From positions 62,001 to 126,000 of the forward strand of contig JBEKKS010000005.1 in assembly GCA_050010595.1 (NCBI GenBank): a stretch of 64,000 nucleotides of DNA, read 5' to 3'. Positions 34,758 through 41,552 of this stretch are shown here, in pieces. The notes beneath the pieces are model-generated. The model saw nothing but the letters and a program-made list of their open reading frames with translations. It ran no database searches and was not told the DNA's origin. The position numbers and the translations under genes were made by a program. Within the stretch, counting starts at the first letter, position 1. Each line of letters begins with the position of its first letter. The DNA comes from Palsa-513 sp050010595. GTDB lineage: Bacteria; Actinomycetota; Thermoleophilia; Solirubrobacterales; Solirubrobacteraceae.

Positions 34758-36179
34758 TCAGTTAGGCGGGCTCGCCAGGGGCAGGTCGAGGATCATGGCT
34801 GTCACGGGCTGGCGGTTGGTGGAGTACTCGCCAACGGCGATGTAGCCGGTGCGGGTCGCGGTGATGTCGATGGGGGAGGGAACCTGTCCTGTGCGGCCCG
34901 CGTTCGCGGGTAGCGCGAGTTGCCTGCCGGCCTCGCAGATTCCGTTATGTTCGTAGTCGACGAGGCCCGCGCCCTCGTCGCGATCCTCTCGCCAATATTG
35001 TCCCACGACCGCGCAGTTGCCTGGGCTCTGGCAGGCGAGGGAGAGGATGTGTGTGCGTCCAGGGTTTCCGGCTGCGCGTATTGGCAGGGCGTTGGGCGGG
35101 TCGCTCAGGATCTGCGGTCCGCCCCAAACGCCTGACGTCTCCTGGTAGAGGAGCGCGTAGCCGTTGCCGTCTTTGTCCCCGAAGTTGCCGACCGCCGTGC
35201 AGTTGTTGGCGGCGGGGCATGAGACGGCGGCGATCGATCCCTCCCACGCACCGGCCGAGTGCTCGGGGAGCGGGAGGATGATCGCTCGCTTCCAGACGCC
35301 GTTTGACTCGGCGGCGATGATCGGTAGGACGCGCTGGCCGACTTGTGCGCCACCGGCTGCGACGCAGGAGCGAGCGCTAGCGCACGCGACGGTGCGGACG
35401 CTCGACGTGTTGGCTGCCGCGCCGCGTGGCGGGGCAATCGTGACGATCTTCTCCCAACGCCCGTTGTCCTCGATCGCCACGGCGCTGCTGCCGTACTCAA
35501 GCGGTGCGACGCAGTCCCCTGGGCCGGTGCACGCCAGCTGTCCGAGGTACGTCTCGCCGTCGCGCTTGAAGCCGGTGGTGAGTGGAAGCTTCACGAGATC
35601 AGCCCGTCCCCAGAGCATGCCTGTGGCGGTCGCTGCCACCGACCCATAGGGTTGACTATCTGGGGAGATCAGATCGGCGACGAGGGCACAGTCGCCCGCC
35701 GCACGGCACCACACCGACCAGCCCGCTTCCTGCTGGTGGCTCGAAACCCCGGCGGGCGGGAGGATCGGCGTCGCGCGCTGCCAGTGCCCAGCCACCTCGA
35801 AGATCGCCATTGCACGCATCAAAGACACCACAGACGGGCCGGTCGGTCCCGTGTAATCGGTGCTGCCCACGGGGGGTGCCAGGTCAGCACGGGCCGTCAC
35901 GGTGTACGAACCCACTGCAACACAGCTACCAGCCGACGGGCACGCCACCCCAGTCAGCTCGACCGCAGGATCGCGCTCGGCACCCTTCGGCGGCGCAACC
36001 TCAAACGCCGTCCCGACCGTAACTTGACCCCTAGTCAAGTTACGCACTGCCGCCACGCGTTCACCGCGTTCAGCCGGGCCCTGGAGCGAGCTCGCGATCG
36101 GCACCACAACCGCGAGCAACGCCAAGCCCACGCCGAGCGAAACCGCCCACAGGACGTAGCGACGACGAAAGCGAAACAC
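34758..36179 (-). CDS. Membrane-anchored or secreted protein with CPxxxxCxAVG repeats
   Basis: A 473-residue exported protein. Residues about 8-31 form an uncleaved anchor or signal (YVLWAVSLGVGLALLAVVV). Beyond, a unit built around a Cys pair recurs at least six times: VACPSAGSCVAVGSY, VWCRAAGDCALVAD, LACTGPGDCVAPLEY, VACASARSCVAAGG, VSCPAANNCTAVGNF, LACQSPGNCAVVGQY. Each pair is six residues apart, suggesting one disulfide per blade of a propeller-like fold. Similar repeats are seen in uncharacterised actinobacterial surface proteins. It lies inside the integrated element, and its role is unknown. Confidence 0.75.
   Translation of the reverse strand: MFRFRRRYVLWAVSLGVGLALLAVVVPIASSLQGPAERGERVAAVRNLTRGQVTVGTAFEVAPPKGAERDPAVELTGVACPSAGSCVAVGSYTVTARADLAPPVGSTDYTGPTGPSVVSLMRAMAIFEVAGHWQRATPILPPAGVSSHQQEAGWSVWCRAAGDCALVADLISPDSQPYGSVAATATGMLWGRADLVKLPLTTGFKRDGETYLGQLACTGPGDCVAPLEYGSSAVAIEDNGRWEKIVTIAPPRGAAANTSSVRTVACASARSCVAAGGAQVGQRVLPIIAAESNGVWKRAIILPLPEHSAGAWEGSIAAVSCPAANNCTAVGNFGDKDGNGYALLYQETSGVWGGPQILSDPPNALPIRAAGNPGRTHILSLACQSPGNCAVVGQYWREDRDEGAGLVDYEHNGICEAGRQLALPANAGRTGQVPSPIDITATRTGYIAVGEYSTNRQPVTAMILDLPLASPPN
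36018..36044. repeat. Perfect 11-base inverted repeat inside the secreted-protein gene
   Basis: CGTAACTTGAC, loop CCCTA, GTCAAGTTACG. It falls in codons of the N-terminal stalk just after the membrane segment, about 135 bases from the gene start. Its AACTTGAC/GTCAAGTT core matches the palindrome at 34430-34440 in the promoter region of the neighbouring HPrK-like gene, so a shared regulator site is possible. Confidence 0.6.
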
Positions 36180-36390
36180 TCACCGCAGCTATCGGCAAGC
36201 CAACCCCGCCGCTAAACAGACGACCGCTGGCTCTCGCCATCGCCCACGAGCACGACTCTCCGCCAGCCGCCGCCCGACGCGCTGACGGGACCGGCCACGT
36301 TCTGGCACGAGCCGCTCCCACTCCGCCGCGTCCACGCCGTTTGAAAGGCCGACAGCACCGTGCAGACAATACGCACTACTCGTGCAACTA

Positions 36391-36418
36391 ATGCATCCAC
36401 TGCAGTAGATGCAGTAGG
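36391..36418. promoter_or_regulatory. Tandem 9-base repeats before the HTH gene
   Basis: ATGCATCC is followed by TGCAGTAGA and TGCAGTAGG side by side, ending nine bases before the putative CTG start of the HTH protein. The repeats could be an operator for that protein. The rest of the gap back to 36180 holds the promoter of the secreted-protein gene and nothing else I can identify. Confidence 0.4.
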
Positions 36419-36426
36419 ATTGGCCC

Positions 36427-36855
36427 CTGTCTTACGCCCCGTTATCGCGTGCCGCGTACATCGCGAGCCTCCCGACCCTCGCTGATGCCGCGACGTTCAT
36501 CGGCCAAGATCCCTCGGGTGTGAGCCGCGCCGTCAAGCGACTCGGCATCGAGCCGGTTGCCTGGGGACACCGCGACAAGCATCTGGCGATCGCCGACGTT
36601 TTGCGCCTGGCGATCCATGCGAAGCGGGCCACACCGGAGGAGGTCGCCGACCGCCTGCTCGCGTGGGCTGACCGCTACCACCTTCCAATGGTAGGAACGT
36701 TCAAGGCCGAGATCGACGCGTTTTTCGCCGCCGCCCGTGAGCCGCCGACGCGAGGCGACGAGGCCTTCATCGCCGAGCTGCGCGCGGCACTTCCCGAGCC
36801 GTGGGCCGAGCGCGCCGAGTCGATCTACCGCGCTCACGTTGCGAACATCAGGTAG
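36427..36855 (+). CDS. Small HTH DNA-binding protein of the element
   Basis: A product of about 142 residues. The N-terminal part (YIASLPTLADAATFIG then GVSRAVKRLGIEPVAWG) has the pattern of a helix-turn-helix; the rest is helical with DEAFIAELRAALPEPWAERA. The first ordinary start, GTG at 36520, falls inside the HTH and would destroy it. Upstream the frame is open only to a TAG at 36415, and the sole candidate is CTG with AGGA seven bases before. It may regulate integration or excision; this is inference from size and place. Confidence 0.55.
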   Translation: MSYAPLSRAAYIASLPTLADAATFIGQDPSGVSRAVKRLGIEPVAWGHRDKHLAIADVLRLAIHAKRATPEEVADRLLAWADRYHLPMVGTFKAEIDAFFAAAREPPTRGDEAFIAELRAALPEPWAERAESIYRAHVANIR

Positions 36856-36923
36856 CTAACGGAGCATGTGGGGCGTAGCGGTCGGCTGCGGCCGCGCGGG
36901 TAGCTGCGGGCGTCGGAGCCGTA

Positions 36924-36973
36924 AAGGGCACCCCTTCGGGGCGGCCTTCGGCCGGTCCTGGCGGACTGCCCTT
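36924..36973 (+). other. Three-way-junction-like structure downstream of the HTH gene
   Basis: An outer stem AAGGGCA (36924-36930) with TGCCCTT (36967-36973) encloses two tight hairpins, CCCC-TTC-GGGG (36931-36941) and GGCC-TTC-GGCC (36943-36953). Every arm pairs perfectly. It lies between the convergent HTH and small-protein genes, so it may be a terminator or processing structure. Confidence 0.5.
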
Positions 36974-37004
36974 GACTGCTCCGCCGCCCTTCGCTGGCTT
37001 GGCT

Positions 37005-37033
37005 CTCAAGTCGGCCCGGAGGGCCGACTTGAG
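37005..37033. terminator. Probable bidirectional terminator hairpin
   Basis: CTCAAGTCGGCCC, loop GGA, GGGCCGACTTGAG: 13 perfect pairs between two convergent genes. There is no T-run, common for high-GC actinobacteria. A close relative (GGTCGGCCC-GCC-GGGCTGACC) stands at 39110-39130 just outside the element. Confidence 0.6.
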
Positions 37034-37059
37034 GGGGAGGAGAACAGCGAGGTGCGGTG

Positions 37060-37350
37060 CTAGGCGGCTTGCAGCTCGTGGAGGTCTGCCGCTTCGACCG
37101 CGACGCCGATCACGGGGCGCGCGAACTGAGTGTGCTCGGTCGCGCTGGCGAAGACGGTGCGTGCGCGCTCGAATGCGTCGTAGCCGTCCTCGGCCTCGAC
37201 AGCGAACGTGACGTCGATCGTGCGGGCTTGGAGGTCCTCGCCGACGATCGGGCTCGCCTGCGCGTGGCCGGCAAGGAACGCGTCAAGCAGCGCGTCAGCA
37301 TCGCCGGTGTCGCCGGTGTGGTCCAGGGTGATGGTCGCGACGTATTCCAT
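37060..37350 (-). CDS. Unknown small protein coupled to the HicA-like gene
   Basis: A 96-residue acidic protein starting MEYVATITLDHTG, with alternating strands and DGYDAFERARTVFASATEH near the middle. It lacks the HicB features (a YPDLPGC-like strand or an HTH), so I do not recognise it as an antitoxin, though its place directly after a HicA-like gene (start two bases after that stop, with GGAAGGGA upstream) makes a partner role plausible. Confidence 0.65.
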   Translation of the reverse strand: MEYVATITLDHTGDTGDADALLDAFLAGHAQASPIVGEDLQARTIDVTFAVEAEDGYDAFERARTVFASATEHTQFARPVIGVAVEAADLHELQAA

Positions 37351-37352
37351 GG

Positions 37353-37559
37353 CTAGCGTCCCTTCCAAGTAAAGCCCATCCGGCGCATCCGCGCCACATA
37401 TGGAGCGAGACTCCCACCCGGCGTCGACGGCAGCGTGACGATGCCCTTGCCGTCCGGGGAGTAGGCCTTGTAATGACCGCCGCGACCGTGCTCGATCCGC
37501 CAGCCTTGGCGCTCCGCCTCCTCGAGCAGCTCTTTGAGATCCTTACGGCTCGCCATCAA
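37353..37559 (-). CDS. HicA-like toxin (YcfA family RNA-binding fold)
   Basis: A 68-residue basic protein: KDLKELLEEAERQGW at the start, then RIEHGRGGHYKAYSP with the candidate catalytic His near residue 29, and VTLPSTPGGS. This is the HicA/YcfA layout of a small double-stranded-RNA-binding fold that cleaves mRNA in HicAB systems. Its ATG forms ATGA with the integrase stop. No HicB is found next to it. Confidence 0.72.
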   Translation of the reverse strand: MMASRKDLKELLEEAERQGWRIEHGRGGHYKAYSPDGKGIVTLPSTPGGSLAPYVARMRRMGFTWKGR

Positions 37560-38812
37560 ACCGACGGCGCCGTGGCCGCCGACGCGAGCTCACTTGGCGC
37601 GAATGCTTCGGCGAGCCGTTGCGCGTCGTCGGCTTGGCTTTTGGCGTGTAGGTAGCGGGCGGTTGTTTGGATGTGGGAGTGGCCCATCCATGATTGGACT
37701 TGGACCAACGAGGCGCGGTTCACGGCCATCGAGCCGAAGTAGTGGCGTAGCGAGTGAAACGGCAGCGGCCGCAGGCCGGCGCGGCGTGCGGCGGCGTCGT
37801 AGCGGCGGCGCAGCGCGCTCGCGTCGAGGTGGCCGCCGAGCGTGCTCGCGAACACGGGATCCTCGTCGGCAGTGAAGTGCTCGCGTTGGCCGAGCCGAGC
37901 GAGGGCTTGCGCGACGTCGGGGACCATCGGCACGCTGCGGACCTTGCCGCTCTTGGGGGTGACGAGCTCGCCGTAGCTGTAGTTGGCGCGCACACGGATC
38001 GCCTGGCCGGGGAAGTCGATGTCACGCCACCGCAGCGCGACCAGCTCACCTCGCCGGAGCCCGGTCATCGCGGCGGTCAAATAGATCGCAGCGTCCTGCT
38101 CGCTCGCCGCCGCACGTGCCAGAGCCTCGACCTCCTCGCGGCTATAGAGGTCGTAGTCGCCCGAGTAGCGCACGTGTTGGCGCTCGATGCGCGCGGTCGG
38201 GTCATGGTCCATCCAGCCGCTCCGGCGCGCGTGCGTGAGGATCGCCCGCGTCACCACCAAGAGCCGCTCCGAGGTCCTGCCGTAGGGGAGCTTGTCGTAC
38301 CAGGCCTTCAGCTTCGCTTCGCTCAAGTCGCGCAACGGGCTCGCACCGAACGAGGCGCGCCCGTAGCGCGTCTCCCGGGTCTCACCGTTCTTGGCCGGGA
38401 GCAGGTACGCGTCGAGCATCTGCCGGTAGCCCTTCAACGTCGAGCGCTTCAGGTTCCTTCTCGTCTGTCCGTGCTCGAACCACGCCTCCGCAGCGTCAGC
38501 GAACGTCACCGGAGCGCCGTCCGCTCGCCGCGCTGACGGTCGCTTCGCCGCCTCGTGCTCCAACAACCGTCGCAGCTCCGCCTCCGCTTCGCGCGGCGTC
38601 AGATACGACCCGTCCGGTTTCGGCCCGTCGCCGGCGTGCCAGATGACCGCGCCGCGCGCCGTACGCCGGCCCGAGCTCCTCACCCAGGCCGGCCCGAGCA
38701 CGCGCGAGTGCTTGCCGTCCGCATCCCACCAGAACGCGCGCCAACGACGGCTCCCAGCCTTGCCGATAACCTGCAGATGCCCGTTGGCCGCAACCTCCTG
38801 CTTTTCGCCCAC
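37556..38812 (-). CDS. int: Tyrosine-type site-specific integrase
   Basis: A 418-residue tyrosine recombinase that should move the element in and out of tRNA-Ala. The catalytic set is complete: Arg253 (GLRRGE), Lys290, His353 and Arg356 in HSLRHYF, His378 (GHSH) and nucleophile Tyr387 (TTARYLH). A SAM-like core-binding domain spans about 100-200, with an N-terminal arm-binding region. The GTG start lies 136 bases from the right att copy. The HicA-like gene is coupled to its stop. Confidence 0.95.
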   Translation of the reverse strand: MGEKQEVAANGHLQVIGKAGSRRWRAFWWDADGKHSRVLGPAWVRSSGRRTARGAVIWHAGDGPKPDGSYLTPREAEAELRRLLEHEAAKRPSARRADGAPVTFADAAEAWFEHGQTRRNLKRSTLKGYRQMLDAYLLPAKNGETRETRYGRASFGASPLRDLSEAKLKAWYDKLPYGRTSERLLVVTRAILTHARRSGWMDHDPTARIERQHVRYSGDYDLYSREEVEALARAAASEQDAAIYLTAAMTGLRRGELVALRWRDIDFPGQAIRVRANYSYGELVTPKSGKVRSVPMVPDVAQALARLGQREHFTADEDPVFASTLGGHLDASALRRRYDAAARRAGLRPLPFHSLRHYFGSMAVNRASLVQVQSWMGHSHIQTTARYLHAKSQADDAQRLAEAFAPSELASAATAPSV

Positions 38813-38829
38813 GCCACCAGTGTAGACCC

Positions 38830-38942
38830 CCGTGTTCCGGGGCGTGTTCCCCAGAGTGTTCCAACCTCGGAGTACTCGAACGTACTTGAGCGTACGTGAA
38901 AGTAGCTAATAGCAGGGAAAAGGACTGGGGAACACGAAACTC
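38830..38942. promoter_or_regulatory. Right-end integrase arm sites
   Basis: TGTTCC occurs at 38833, 38845 and 38857 and, inverted, at 38929. The last is inside GGGAACACGAAAC (38928-38940), an exact inverse match to the left-end 13-mer. Short CGTAC repeats (ACGTACTTGAGCGTACGTGA) lie between. The segment must also carry the integrase promoter. Confidence 0.65.
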
Positions 38943-38947
38943 GGGTA

Positions 38948-38993
38948 GCTTTGCAAGCAGGAGGTCGCCGGTTCGAGACCGGCTGGCTCCACT
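38948..38993 (+). repeat. Right attachment site (displaced tRNA-Ala 3' half)
   Basis: 46 bases matching the 3' half of the tRNA-Ala(UGC) gene, 42 of 46 identical. The first 20 bases are exact. The differences fall in the T-arm and preserve pairing: GCCGG/CCGGC here against GGCGG/CCGCC in the intact tRNA. No acceptor 5' half exists, so it is not a functional tRNA gene. Confidence 0.92.
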
Positions 38994-39294
38994 GGGGAAA
39001 TAGCTGCAAACGGGGCACCCTTGCGAGCGGTGCGGAAACGAAAGCGGCATCACCCAGGACCGAGCGCGCCGCTTGACCCGGGCCGCGACCATCGCCGGTA
39101 GGGGACCCAGGTCGGCCCGCCGGGCTGACCTTCGGGTACGGAATGGCTCCCAGCGGCCATATCGATGGTTAGCGTACGGCTCACGCGACTGCCTTTCGCA
39201 CGACGCCGTCACGCGACGGGCTCATCGGGAGGCGACTGCTTTCACAGACAATGGGCTCCAAGTTGCTTTACGCCAATGCTATTCTTGTAAAGAA
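38994..39294. other. Flank beyond the right att site; possible scar of a related element
   Basis: No gene. Bases 39024-39044 (TTGCGAGCGGTGCGGAAAC...) resemble the sequence just after the left tRNA (TTGTAAGCGGCGCGGGAAC at 28096-28114). A hairpin GGTCGGCCC-GCC-GGGCTGACC (one G-U pair) lies at 39110-39130. The right end is the vapB promoter with a CTTTAC...GTAAAG inverted pair. Confidence 0.45.
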
Positions 39295-39516
39295 ATGAGT
39301 CGTGTCTCGAGCAAACACCAAGTCACGATCCCGGTCAGGGTCCTGCGAGCGTCCGGCCTCACTGCCGGCGACGATGTGGTCATCCGGGCCTCAGGCCAAG
39401 GTCGCATTGAGGTGGAGCGGGCAGACGATCTGATCAGTCGTTACGCGGGCAGCCTGCCGCGCGGAACCTACCCGCCGGGGCACCTCGACGAGCTTCGCGG
39501 CGAGTGGCCCGAGTAG
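39295..39516 (+). CDS. AbrB-type antitoxin (VapB-like)
   Basis: A 73-residue protein. The N-terminal SSKHQVTIPVRVLRASGL is the swapped-hairpin AbrB/MazE DNA-binding fold, followed by GDDVVIRASGQGRIEVER; the acidic, Pro-rich tail (GTYPPGHLDELRGEWPE) is the toxin-blocking part. The ATG is used because upstream codons show no conservation. It overlaps the PIN toxin gene by 13 bases. The pair should autoregulate from the CTTTAC...GTAAAG inverted pair upstream. Confidence 0.87.
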   Translation: MSRVSSKHQVTIPVRVLRASGLTAGDDVVIRASGQGRIEVERADDLISRYAGSLPRGTYPPGHLDELRGEWPE

Positions 39517-39896
39517 CGCTCGACGCCGACGTCCTGATCGCGTTCCTCGACGCTGCGGACGACCAGCACGAGCGCGCCGTGAGCATGCTTCGTCCCCATC
39601 TGAGCACGGCAGAAGAGATCCTCGTGAGCGCGAGCGTCTACGCCGAGGTGATGGTCCGCCCGCTGGCGCGCGGCATTGAAAGCAAGGTCGACGAGTTCCT
39701 CGCGGCGGTCAACGCCACCGTCGTCGCGATCGACCGCTCGACAGCTCGCCTCGCGGCACAGCTCCGCGCGCGGCACCGCGGCCTACGGCTCCCCGACGCG
39801 CTCGCTCTAGCGGCGGCACTCGCCGGCGACGCAGAACTCCTTACGCTAGACCACGGGCTCGCTCGAATTGCCACACGCGAAGCAACGTCCTCCTGA
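39504..39896 (+). CDS. PIN-domain ribonuclease toxin (VapC-like)
   Basis: A 130-residue PIN protein that should cleave RNA. The acidic metal ligands are in place: Asp8 and Asp10 area (VALDADVLIAFLD), Glu48 (SASVYAEVM), Asp97 (LRLPDALALAAAL) and a C-terminal Asp (LLTLDHGLA). The GTG start lies inside the antitoxin gene. The pair is just outside the element boundary. Confidence 0.87.
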   Translation: MARVALDADVLIAFLDAADDQHERAVSMLRPHLSTAEEILVSASVYAEVMVRPLARGIESKVDEFLAAVNATVVAIDRSTARLAAQLRARHRGLRLPDALALAAALAGDAELLTLDHGLARIATREATSS

Positions 39897-40071
39897 CGCG
39901 CCAAGCAGCCTTGCTTCCGCAGAAGCGCCTGCCATTGCCTCCGTCGACTGATCAGGGATGCCGCGCGCGTTGTTGCGCGCGTACGCCTCGCGCGAAACCC
40001 AGTGCTGAGGTCGCGCGAGAGTAGGCGTCTTGCTTTCCACGGCGCAGCACGGTCGGCTACGGTCTCGCCGG

Positions 40072-40992
40072 GTGGAGTTGAAGCGGCGCATCGTTGATCG
40101 AACGGGTGAGTTCTTGCTCTTCGCTGTGACGCCGCCGCGGCTGACGAGCGGACCGCGTAAGAGCAAGGAGATTGCCGAGGTCACCCTTGCGCGGCTGCGG
40201 CCGGTGGGGATCGACGGCCTTGTCCTCTACGACATCGATGACGAGAGCGACCGCAATCGCGACGAGCGGCCGTTTCCGTTTCTGCCCACGATGGACCCGG
40301 CCCAGTACCTCGCCCGCGACCTGCCGGGCCTGGACTTGCCCGCGGTCGTCTACCGCGCGGTCAGCAAATACACCGAGGACGGCCTGCGTTCCTGGCTCGC
40401 AGACCAGGATCCGGCGCGAGTCCTATCGGTTTTCGTCGGTGCCTCCTCCCGCGAGAAGACGGTCGGGACCTCACTCTCACGGGCCTACGAGCTCCGAACT
40501 GAGGTGCGGCCGGAGCTGCCACTCGGCGGTGTGGCGATCCCCGAGCGGCACGCGCGCACGGGCAAGGAGCACCTCCGACTTCTCGAGAAACAGTCTGCGG
40601 GCTGCTCCTTCTTCGTCACTCAGGTCGTCTACGACGTCAACGCGGCGAAGGACCTGGTCTCGGACTATCGCTACGAGTGCGCCGCCCGCGACCTCGAGCC
40701 GGTGCCGATCGTCTTCACGTTCTCGGTCTGCGGCTCGATGAAGACACTGGAGTTCTTGCAGTGGCTCGGTGTCGACGTCCCACGCTGGATCGAGAACGAT
40801 CTACGACATGCCGACGACACCCTCGTCGCGTCCTACGATCAAGCTCTGGCGAGCGCCGTCGAACTAATCGCGTTCTGTCGACGCGTCGGCGTTCCATTCG
40901 GACTCAACATCGAGAGCGTCTCGATCCGCAAAGTCGAAATCGACGCGTCGGCGCGCCTCGCTGCCCGGCTACGAGCCGAACTCCGCCGATAA
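40072..40992 (+). CDS. Methylenetetrahydrofolate reductase-like protein
   Basis: A 306-residue TIM-barrel protein of the MetF type. It carries GLVLYDIDDES, VFVGASSREKTVG, a LGGVAIPERHAR strand and the MetF-like block CSFFVTQVVYDVNAAKDL, then VPIVFTFSVCGS. FAD-dependent reduction of methylene-THF is the family reaction, but several positions look divergent, so a specialised role is possible. A GTG start is taken; the gap before it (39897-40071) holds nothing recognisable. Confidence 0.72.
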   Translation: MELKRRIVDRTGEFLLFAVTPPRLTSGPRKSKEIAEVTLARLRPVGIDGLVLYDIDDESDRNRDERPFPFLPTMDPAQYLARDLPGLDLPAVVYRAVSKYTEDGLRSWLADQDPARVLSVFVGASSREKTVGTSLSRAYELRTEVRPELPLGGVAIPERHARTGKEHLRLLEKQSAGCSFFVTQVVYDVNAAKDLVSDYRYECAARDLEPVPIVFTFSVCGSMKTLEFLQWLGVDVPRWIENDLRHADDTLVASYDQALASAVELIAFCRRVGVPFGLNIESVSIRKVEIDASARLAARLRAELRR

Positions 40993-41176
40993 GAGCCGGA
41001 CCGGCTTCCAGTTTGCGCCGACAAGCGGACTCGGGCGACGGGCGCGGATGATGTATTCGATGTCGCCGCCGCCGTGTGGCCGGCCGGCATCGAGCTCTCG
41101 CAACGCTTCGACACTCTCGTTCGCAGCACCCAAGGGGGCTCCGGTAGGCACGCACCGCTCACGGTCGATCTGGAAT

Positions 41177-41196
41177 ACTTAAGTAGATGCTTAAGC
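41177..41196. promoter_or_regulatory. Probable ArsR operator (two TTAAG palindromes)
   Basis: ACTTAAGT (41177-41184) and GCTTAAGC (41189-41196), with centres 12 bases apart. The second covers the ATG of the ArsR gene. Two similar palindromes about one helical turn apart at the start of an ArsR gene suggest autoregulation. An AT-rich GGAATA sits just upstream. Confidence 0.55.
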
Positions 41197-41552
41197 AATA
41201 TGGGGCCACTGACAACGAGATCGACCTCCTGTTTCAGGCTCTCGCGGACTCGAGTCGGCGGGCGATGGTCGACCGTCTCACTCGCGGGCCTGCGTCGGTG
41301 AGCGAGCTCGCGCGCCCGTTCGCGATGTCGCTCCCCGCAGTCGTTCAGCACCTTCACGTGCTCGAGGCCAGCGGCCTCGTTCGCTCACAGAAGCTCGGAA
41401 GGGTTCGCACCTGTTCGATCGAGCCTGTGGCGCTGCGGGCCGCAGAGCTCTGGGTCACCGAACGACGAACCGCTTGGGAGCGAAGTCTCGATCGCCTCGG
41501 CGAGTTTCTCGGCGAGCAACCACACCCAGCAGCAGAAGGGAGCGCAGAGTGA
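41187..41552 (+). CDS. ArsR-family transcriptional regulator
   Basis: A 121-residue winged-helix repressor: LFQALADSSRRAMVDRLTRG, then SVSELARPFAMSLPAVVQHLHVLEASGLV with the recognition helix, and KLGRVRTCSIEP as the wing. It has no metal-binding Cys pair. This is the sub-type that precedes AHSA1/SRPBCC genes. Its stop overlaps the next start as GTGA, forming an operon with the next two genes. Confidence 0.9.
   Translation: MLKQYGATDNEIDLLFQALADSSRRAMVDRLTRGPASVSELARPFAMSLPAVVQHLHVLEASGLVRSQKLGRVRTCSIEPVALRAAELWVTERRTAWERSLDRLGEFLGEQPHPAAEGSAE

Larger units (their letters stand above)
28023..38993. mobile_element. Integrative element of about 10.9 kb inserted in tRNA-Ala(UGC), carrying a partial lasso-peptide locus
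   Basis: The boundaries are the tRNA gene with its att copy on the left and a displaced tRNA 3' half on the right, next to a tyrosine integrase. Both ends hold clusters of TGTTCC repeats. Cargo in order: YVTN secreted protein, lasso precursor, lasso cyclase, HPr-kinase-like protein, secreted Cys-repeat protein, HTH protein, an unknown small protein, HicA-like toxin, integrase. There is no relaxase, coupling protein, capsid, terminase or replication gene, so it would depend on other elements to move between cells. The type of element is inference; the att structure is seen directly. Confidence 0.85.

Noticed and set aside
39295..39896. VapBC as cargo of the integrated element
   Set aside because: It lies beyond the right att copy. 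It could belong to an older insertion, but that is not shown.
40993..41186. Minus-strand frame with IIRARRPSPLVGANWKPVRLL
   Set aside because: It has some coding appearance but no family I can name, no start with a ribosome site, and only about 60 codons; left as intergenic.
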